Shown here: positions 6,828 through 11,640 of the stretch, in pieces | Numbering within the stretch: the first letter of the stretch is position 1 | Layout of the letters: every line of letters starts with the position of its first letter | NCBI GenBank assembly: GCA_947627815.1 | Contig: CANQXN010000044.1 | Span: forward strand, 1-11,640 | DNA length: 11,640 bases | Reading direction: 5' to 3' | DNA from: an uncultured Clostridia bacterium | GTDB lineage: Bacteria; Bacillota; Clostridia; Oscillospirales; CAG-272 | Translations under genes and position numbers: made by a program | The notes under the pieces: model-generated | Told to the model about the DNA's origin: nothing | The model's input: only the letters and a program-made list of their open reading frames with translations | Database searches by the model: none

Positions 6828-9419
6828 ATGGCAGTTACAATCAAGCTTAATGTGTTGGCGAAAGAATTGAATGTGAAAAGCAAGGATCTGAGCGTTCTCC
6901 TTGCGGAAAACGGCTTCGGGGAAAAGAGTACGCAGGCCGCCTTGTCCGACGATGAATTCGGCTTTCTGATGGACGCTTTGAGCAAGGCCAACGAGACGAC
7001 CGATCTCAACGCCTATCTTTCCGGCGTGACGCATGTGACCGTCGAGACGGAAGAGCGCTTGAAGCAGAGAGAAGAACGGGCGCGCGCAGCCGCTGAAAAG
7101 GCGGCTGCCGAGAAAGCCGCCGCCGAGAAAGCCGCCGCCGAAAAGGCCGCCGCCGAAAAGGCGGCCGCTGAGAAAGCCGCCGCCGAAAAAGCTGCCGCCG
7201 AAAAAGCGGCGGCGCGTCAGGCCGCGCTGGCACGGCAGAGAAACGGCGAGGGCGCCGATCGCTTTGCCCGCCCCGTGACCTTTACCAAACCCGCCGCCAA
7301 AAAGGATACTGATAAAAAGAAAAACGAGAAAAAGCCGGAAACCGCGCTGCCGCGCCGTCCGGTGACTTCCGAGGAAAACGAGCCTTCGGCGGCAAGCAAT
7401 GTCTTCGGACACAAAGCGGGCTTTCAGACGGTGGATCTGCGCTCGGGCGGACAGGTGGATCTTGCCAAATACGACGAGCGTCTCGAGGCCTTGAGTACCG
7501 ATGTTCCGTACGAAGCGCAAAAGCAGAAATTCAAGAATAAAAATCAGCGGCCCGGACAGGGCGGCTCTGCCAAAGGAGGGCGCGGCGAACTGCCGCAGAG
7601 CGGCGCCAAGACCGGCGGCGGATATAAAGGCGGCAAGAAGAACAATCAGCCCAAAGCCGCGCCTGTCAAAACGCAGCTCTCCATTACCGTGCCAGAAGAG
7701 ATCACCGTGGGGGCTTTGGCCGCCAAACTGAAGGTGACGGCGAACGAGGTCGTGAAACGGCTGATGATGCTCGGCATTATGGCCGGCGTCAATCAGGTGA
7801 TCGATTATGACACGGCGGAATATGTGGGTACAGAGCTTGGCGCCATTGTCAGCAAGGAAGTTGTCGTCACCATCGAAGAAAAGCTCTTTGCCACCGAAGA
7901 AGACAGCGAAGAGACGCTGGTGGAGCGTCCGCCTGTTGTCTGCGTGATGGGTCATGTCGACCACGGCAAAACCTCGCTGCTCGACAAGATCCGCCATACC
8001 AGCGTCACCGCCGGAGAAGCGGGCGGTATTACACAGCATATCGGTGCCTATCGGGTCAAGATCAACGATAAAGACATCACTTTCCTCGATACGCCGGGTC
8101 ACGAGGCCTTTACCGCCATGCGCCAGCGCGGCGCCATGGCTACCGATATCGCCATTCTGGTTGTGGCGGCCGACGACGGCATCATGCCGCAGACGGTGGA
8201 AGCCATCAACCATGCCAAAGCGGCCAAAGTGGATATCATCGTGGCCATCAATAAAATGGATAAACCGACAGCCAACCCCGACGCGGTCAAACAGGAACTG
8301 ACCCGCTATGAGCTGGTTCCCGAAGAATGGGGCGGCGATACCGTCTGCGTGCCGGTGTCTGCCGTTACCGGCATGGGCATTGAAGACCTGCTCGAAAATG
8401 TCCTGATTCTTGCGGAAATGCGTCAGTTGAAAGCCAATCCGAACCGCCGTGCCAAAGGCATTGTGATCGAAGCCAAACTCGATCGCGGCCGTGGTCCTGT
8501 GGCCACCGTGCTGGTACAAAACGGCACTCTCCATGCCGGCGATATCGTGATCGCCGGTACGGCTGTGGGTCGCGTGAGAGCGATGACTGATGAAAACGGA
8601 CGCACCGTGAAGGCGGCGGGTCCTTCGGTGCCGGTAGAAATCACCGGTCTTGCCGAGGTGCCGACCTCGGGCGATGAATTCAACGCCGTGGAAGATGAAC
8701 GCATGGCGCGTGAACTTGCCGAACGCCGCCGCAATCAGGCGCGCCAGGCGGAATTCAACGCCAATGCCAAAGTCAGTCTCGACGATCTCTTCAATCAGAT
8801 CAAAGAAGGCGTCAAGGAACTCAATATCATCGTCAAAGCCGATGTGGTGGGTTCCGCCGAGGCGGTGCGCAGCTCGCTTCTTAAGATCAGCAACGAGGAA
8901 GTCAAGGTCAATGTGATTCACTACGCCGCCGGCGGTATCACTGAAGGCGATGTCACCTTCGCCGCCGCTTCCAACGCGATCATTGTCGGCTTTAATGTCA
9001 GGCCGGATAAAAACGCGCTGGATCGCGCCGCGTTACTGAAAGTGGATGTCCGTACCTATCGCGTCATTTATGAGTGCATCGACGAGATCACCGCGGCCAT
9101 GAAAGGTATGCTCGCGCCGGTCTACAAAGAACAGTTGCTCGGTCACGCACAGGTGCGCCAGACGATCCATGTGCCGAATGTCGGCACCATCGCCGGCTCT
9201 TATGTTCAGGACGGCAAGGTGACGAGAAACGCGCAGATCCGCGTGGTGCGGGACGGTGTGGTTATCTTTGAAGATAAGATCTCTTCCTTGCGCCGCTTCA
9301 AAGACGATGTCAGGGAAGTGACAACCGGGTATGAGTGCGGTATCGGTTTGGAAAAATTCAACGATATCAAAGAAGGCGATATTCTGGAAGCCTTCGAAAT
9401 GGTCGAGGTCAAAGCCTGA
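6828..9419 (+). CDS. infB: Translation initiation factor IF-2
   Basis: IF-2 is the GTPase that places initiator tRNA on the 30S subunit and drives subunit joining. The product has 863 residues, longer than B. subtilis IF2 because of a low-complexity linker. Order: IF2-N domain (1-55), charged linker with an AAAEK repeat (87-126), basic Gly/Lys/Pro-rich linker (about 150-280), second IF2-N-like domain (286-345), GTPase domain with G1 GHVDHGKT (375-382), G2 GEAGGITQHIGAY, G3 DTPGHEA (421-427, catalytic His425), G4 NKMD (475-478) and G5 SAVTG, a beta-barrel domain II (about 545-640), domain III (from about 650) and the fMet-tRNA-binding domain IV (about 755-863). AGGGGGT 7 nt upstream supports ATG 6828, 3 nt after ylxQ. 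It is the last gene before the strong terminator. Identification is secure. Confidence 0.98.
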   Translation: MAVTIKLNVLAKELNVKSKDLSVLLAENGFGEKSTQAALSDDEFGFLMDALSKANETTDLNAYLSGVTHVTVETEERLKQREERARAAAEKAAAEKAAAEKAAAEKAAAEKAAAEKAAAEKAAAEKAAARQAALARQRNGEGADRFARPVTFTKPAAKKDTDKKKNEKKPETALPRRPVTSEENEPSAASNVFGHKAGFQTVDLRSGGQVDLAKYDERLEALSTDVPYEAQKQKFKNKNQRPGQGGSAKGGRGELPQSGAKTGGGYKGGKKNNQPKAAPVKTQLSITVPEEITVGALAAKLKVTANEVVKRLMMLGIMAGVNQVIDYDTAEYVGTELGAIVSKEVVVTIEEKLFATEEDSEETLVERPPVVCVMGHVDHGKTSLLDKIRHTSVTAGEAGGITQHIGAYRVKINDKDITFLDTPGHEAFTAMRQRGAMATDIAILVVAADDGIMPQTVEAINHAKAAKVDIIVAINKMDKPTANPDAVKQELTRYELVPEEWGGDTVCVPVSAVTGMGIEDLLENVLILAEMRQLKANPNRRAKGIVIEAKLDRGRGPVATVLVQNGTLHAGDIVIAGTAVGRVRAMTDENGRTVKAAGPSVPVEITGLAEVPTSGDEFNAVEDERMARELAERRRNQARQAEFNANAKVSLDDLFNQIKEGVKELNIIVKADVVGSAEAVRSSLLKISNEEVKVNVIHYAAGGITEGDVTFAAASNAIIVGFNVRPDKNALDRAALLKVDVRTYRVIYECIDEITAAMKGMLAPVYKEQLLGHAQVRQTIHVPNVGTIAGSYVQDGKVTRNAQIRVVRDGVVIFEDKISSLRRFKDDVREVTTGYECGIGLEKFNDIKEGDILEAFEMVEVKA
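7086..7205 (+). repeat. Eight in-frame 15-bp repeats encoding AAAEK in the IF-2 linker
   Basis: Eight consecutive 5-codon units each encode Ala-Ala-Ala-Glu-Lys (residues 87-126), followed by Ala-Ala-Ala-Arg. Units differ only at synonymous positions (GCC/GCG/GCT/GCA, GAG/GAA, AAA/AAG). The peptide should form a continuous, highly soluble helix. Length variation between strains is likely because the unit is a multiple of three. Confidence 0.95.
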
Positions 9420-9435
9420 TCTGTCATAACATGTT

Positions 9436-9488
9436 GAAAAAAGCTGCCTTTGAAAAACGCCGCCGCGTTTTCCGCGGTAGCTTTTTTC
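9436..9488 (+). terminator. Strong nested intrinsic terminator after infB
   Basis: The outer stem is 13 bp: GAAAAAAGCTGCC (9436-9448) with GGTAGCTTTTTTC (9476-9488), one G-U pair. Inside, AAAACGC (9454-9460) pairs with GCGTTTT (9465-9471) around CGCC, itself a smaller terminator-like hairpin. The T6 run is part of the outer 3' arm, and the A6 run in the 5' arm makes the structure nearly symmetric, so it could also act on the opposite strand. It begins 16 nt after the infB stop. Confidence 0.88.
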
Positions 9489-9529
9489 ATCATCGGCGGC
9501 AAAGCTTGTAAAATATCGGGAGAGTACAA

Positions 9530-11437
9530 ATGACACGCGATTTTTTGCCGGTGGATCCCGAAGGGGTGGAGAAACTCGGCTGGGGTACGCCGGACTTCGT
9601 TTATGTCTGCGGCGACGCTTATATCGATCATCCTTCTTTCGGCGCGGCGATCATTTCCCGCGTCTTAGACGCCGCAGGCTTCAAGGTGGCCATGCTGGCA
9701 CAGCCGGACTACCGCTCCTGCGAAGCGTTTAAACTTTTCGGCAGACCCAGGCTGGGATTCCTCGTTTCCGCAGGAAACATCGACTCCATGGTGGCGCATT
9801 ATACCGTGGCCAAGAAGAAACGGAGCTACGATTATTATTCACCGGGCGGGAAAATGGGCAAGCGACCCGACCGCGCGGTCATCGTGTATTGCAACAGAAT
9901 CCGCGAGGCATACGGCGATGTGCCGATCATCATCGGCGGGCTGGAAGCCTCTTTGCGCCGCTTTGCCCATTATGATTATTGGGACAACAAGGTCAGGCGC
10001 AGCATTTTGGTGGATTCCCGCGCCGATCTGCTTTCCTACGGTATGGGAGAAAATTCCATTCTGCAAATTGCTAAATTGCTTGACAAGGGAGTTCCTGTCA
10101 AAAAGATCCGCGATGTGCGCGGCACCGCTTATCTCTGTCACAGAACAGAGAAGCTGCCGGAAGATACGGTCGGACTTTTTGAGTATGACCGGCTGAAAAC
10201 CGATAAGAAGGCGTATGCGGAAGCCTTCGCTTTGCAGTACAGTGAAAACGACCATGTGCGGGGGCGTACCGTGGCCGAGTATTACGACGATCGTGTGCTG
10301 GTGCAGAATCCGCCGATGCCGCCGCTTTCGCGCGCCGAGCTGGATCGGGTGTATGCGCTGCCGTATCAGCGCACCTATCATCCCTCATACGAAAAGGAAG
10401 GCGGCGTGCCTGCCATCGCGGAAGTGAAATTTTCCATTACCCACAATCGCGGCTGTTTCGGCGCCTGCAATTTCTGCGCCATCGCTTACCATCAGGGGCG
10501 ATGCGTCAGCTCGCGCAGCGTGGAAAGCGTGGTAAAGGAAGCCGAGCTTTTGACAAAAATGCCGGATTTCAAGGGCTATATTCACGACATCGGCGGCCCT
10601 ACGGCCAATTTCCGCGCGCCTTCCTGCGAACGGCAAAAAGAATTCGGCGTCTGCGCCGGGCGAAAATGTCTTTCCCCCAAACCTTGTCCGCATCTGAAAG
10701 TGGATCACAGCGAATATGAATCGCTCATCCGGCAAGTAGAAGCGCTGCCCGGCGTGAAAAAGGTGTTTATCCGTTCGGGCATTCGGTTTGATTATCTGAT
10801 TTATGATGCCTCCGATTCCTTTTTCAGAAAGCTCGTGCGGAACAATGTGAGCGGACAGCTGAAAGTGGCGCCGGAGCATTGCAGCAACGCGGTTCTCTCC
10901 CATATGGGCAAGCCCTCCATTGAAATTTATAACCGCTTTCGGGATAAATTTTTCGCCCTGACCAAAGAAGCGGGGAAGGAACAGTATCTGGTGCCTTATC
11001 TTATGTCCTCCCACCCGGGCAGCCGCCTTTCCGACGCGGTGGAACTGGCGCTTTATCTGAAAAAGAACAGAATGAATCCCGAACAGGTGCAGGATTTCTA
11101 TCCTACACCGGGTACGGCTTCTACCGTGATGTATTATACCGGCTTGGATCCCTTTACCAAAAAGGAAGTCTATGTGGCCACCGATTACGAGGAAAAGCGG
11201 ATGCAGCGCGCCTTGCTTCAATTCAAGAGAAAAGAGAACGCGCCGCTGATTGCCAAAGCATTAGAGCGTTGCGGACGCGGCGATCTGATCGGATACGGCC
11301 CCGACTGTCTGATCCCGCCGCCCTACAAAAACAAGCCGGATCGGGAAAAAGAAAAAGGGAACACCGCCGGCCATTGGGGCTTTTCAAAGCGGGAAGGCGG
11401 CGGCCGGCAAACCAAGAAAAAAGCGCCCAAACGATAA
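9530..11437 (+). CDS. ygiQ: YgiQ family (UPF0313) radical SAM protein
   Basis: A 635-residue member of the YgiQ/UPF0313 family, radical SAM enzymes of unknown substrate. The N-terminal domain (about 1-290) starts with FLPVDPEGVEKLGWGTPDFVYVCGDAYIDHPSFG-type sequence and contains IIIGGLEASLRRFAHYDYW. The radical SAM core follows, with the 4Fe-4S ligands Cys309-x3-Cys313-x2-Cys316 (GCFGACNFCA). A second Cys set (366, 375, 380, 386) lies in the family-conserved block around CAGRKCLSPKPC, followed by KKVFIRSGIRFDY. The tail is rich in Lys/Arg. GGGAG at 9518-9522 stands 7 nt before the ATG. Between the infB terminator and the start are only 41 nt with no convincing promoter, so expression may rest on a weak promoter or on readthrough. 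The family is secure, the reaction unknown. Confidence 0.95.
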   Translation: MTRDFLPVDPEGVEKLGWGTPDFVYVCGDAYIDHPSFGAAIISRVLDAAGFKVAMLAQPDYRSCEAFKLFGRPRLGFLVSAGNIDSMVAHYTVAKKKRSYDYYSPGGKMGKRPDRAVIVYCNRIREAYGDVPIIIGGLEASLRRFAHYDYWDNKVRRSILVDSRADLLSYGMGENSILQIAKLLDKGVPVKKIRDVRGTAYLCHRTEKLPEDTVGLFEYDRLKTDKKAYAEAFALQYSENDHVRGRTVAEYYDDRVLVQNPPMPPLSRAELDRVYALPYQRTYHPSYEKEGGVPAIAEVKFSITHNRGCFGACNFCAIAYHQGRCVSSRSVESVVKEAELLTKMPDFKGYIHDIGGPTANFRAPSCERQKEFGVCAGRKCLSPKPCPHLKVDHSEYESLIRQVEALPGVKKVFIRSGIRFDYLIYDASDSFFRKLVRNNVSGQLKVAPEHCSNAVLSHMGKPSIEIYNRFRDKFFALTKEAGKEQYLVPYLMSSHPGSRLSDAVELALYLKKNRMNPEQVQDFYPTPGTASTVMYYTGLDPFTKKEVYVATDYEEKRMQRALLQFKRKENAPLIAKALERCGRGDLIGYGPDCLIPPPYKNKPDREKEKGNTAGHWGFSKREGGGRQTKKKAPKR

Positions 11438-11482
11438 TGGGCAGCGGGTCGATGCCGGTCAAACGAGGAAGAGCGAAAAGAC

Positions 11483-11510
11483 GGGGAAAGGAAATTTTTT
11501 TCCTTTCCCC
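11483..11510 (+). terminator. Perfect 12-bp inverted repeat after ygiQ, candidate terminator
   Basis: GGGGAAAGGAAA (11483-11494) is the exact reverse complement of TTTCCTTTCCCC (11499-11510) around a TTTT loop. The T-run is in the loop and upper 3' arm, with no U-tract after the stem, so it is atypical as an intrinsic terminator. It lies between the ygiQ stop and the tRNA promoter, where a transcription barrier would make sense. Confidence 0.5.
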
Positions 11511-11532
11511 AGAGAAAACTTGAAAAAAGCTC

Positions 11533-11560
11533 TTGACAAATCGGGAAGAATGTGTATAAT
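11533..11560 (+). promoter_or_regulatory. Consensus SigA-type promoter for the tRNA gene
   Basis: Both boxes match the consensus exactly: TTGACA (11533-11538) and TATAAT (11555-11560) with a 16-nt spacer; TGTG lies directly before the -10. The predicted start near 11567 gives a leader of about 22 nt before the tRNA. Perfect boxes are typical of stable RNA promoters. Confidence 0.88.
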
Positions 11561-11566
11561 ATGATT

Positions 11567-11588
11567 GTTGCCGATAGGGCAACCCTAT
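11567..11588 (+). other. tRNA 5' leader with two mutually exclusive hairpins
   Basis: GTTGCC (11567-11572) pairs with GGCAAC (11578-11583) around GATAG, or ATAGGG (11574-11579) pairs with CCCTAT (11583-11588) around CAA. Both stems are perfect 6-bp pairings and they share bases. The second ends exactly at the base before the tRNA 5' end, the RNase P cut site. Confidence 0.55.
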
Positions 11589-11640
11589 GCGAGAGTGGCG
11601 GAACTGGCAGACGCGCACGTTTGAGGGGCGTGTGGTTTTA
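11589..11640 (+). tRNA. tRNA-Leu(GAG), 5' part (3' end outside window)
   Basis: The first 52 nt match a class II leucine tRNA: acceptor 5' strand GCGAGAG (11589-11595), T8, the D-arm segment GGCGGAACTGGCAGACGCG, and an anticodon arm with stem CACGT/GCGTG (11616-11620 and 11628-11632, one G-U pair) and loop TTGAGGG. The anticodon is GAG at 11623-11625, reading CUC and CUU. The D-arm motif GGCGGAA...TGG.AGACGCG is characteristic of bacterial tRNA-Leu. The long variable arm, T arm and acceptor 3' strand lie beyond the window, so I cannot check pairing or an encoded CCA. Confidence 0.92.

Noticed and set aside
7086..7205. Tandem repeats that might suggest a CRISPR-like array
   Set aside because: Units are 15 bp, contiguous without spacers, in frame, and vary only at synonymous sites; this is a coding repeat.
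6702..8921. A 739-codon open frame on the minus strand opposite ylxQ/infB
   Set aside because: It lies entirely opposite clear ylxQ and infB coding sequence. Its His/Arg/Gly/Phe-rich composition and Phe-Gly-Gly repeats are the mirror of the sense codons, including the AAAEK repeat. Rarity of stop-complement codons in the sense strand explains its length; no family motif was seen.
10385..11221. A 278-codon minus-strand open frame opposite ygiQ
   Set aside because: It is a shadow of a well-identified radical SAM gene, with no recognisable motif and His/Phe/Ile-rich content typical of antisense frames in this sequence.
1..11640. A hidden new defence, mobile or secondary-metabolite system
   Set aside because: Essentially all sequence is taken up by recognisable housekeeping genes and short control regions. 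No integrase, transposase, terminal repeats, phage genes, CRISPR or compositional break was seen.

Overview
The window holds housekeeping information-processing genes, all on the + strand. Everything points to a Bacillota of class Clostridia: the rimP-nusA-rnpM(ylxR)-ylxQ-infB gene order with the YlxR/YlxQ pair between nusA and infB, a short NusA without C-terminal acidic repeats, strong AAGGAG-type ribosome binding sites, SigA-like promoters, and mfd followed by a PrsA/SurA-like lipoprotein. The composition is moderately GC-rich by eye, with GCC/GGC/GAT-rich codons and AT-rich intergenic signals. I cannot assign a genus. An uncultured gut-type clostridial lineage is a guess.

Layout. (1) 1-4366 is a co-directional block: the 3' part of mfd (its start lies outside the window), a predicted lipoprotein with a degenerate parvulin-type foldase fold, a cytosolic endonuclease/exonuclease/phosphatase-superfamily hydrolase, and a small coiled-coil zinc-ribbon protein. 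Gaps are short and each gene has its own good ribosome binding site. (2) 4368-4573 is the only control region inside the main block: an intrinsic terminator, an AT-rich hairpin, a well-formed extended -10 promoter, and a leader with a hairpin followed by a U-run. (3) 4574-9419 is the translation/transcription operon: rimP (30S maturation), nusA (elongation/termination), rnpM (RNase P modulator family), ylxQ (L7Ae-type RNA binder) and infB (IF2). It ends in a strong nested terminator at 9436-9488. (4) 9530-11437 is a YgiQ/UPF0313 radical SAM protein with its 4Fe-4S cysteines intact. (5) 11483-11640 contains a perfect inverted repeat, a consensus promoter and the first 52 nt of a tRNA-Leu(GAG) gene that runs off the window.

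The region 2-3 genes work at the transcription-translation interface: Mfd removes stalled RNA polymerase, NusA tunes pausing, RimP and IF2 serve the 30S subunit and initiation, and RnpM/YlxQ are RNA-binding proteins. I see no mobile element, CRISPR array, defence system or clearly new system. The points most worth a second look are: the early end of the infB operon (no rbfA follows), a Gly-to-Ser change in the NusA KH1 GxxG loop, an exact eight-unit AAAEK repeat in the IF2 linker, the loss of the expected parvulin histidines in the lipoprotein, and possible RNA structures in the rimP leader and the tRNA leader.
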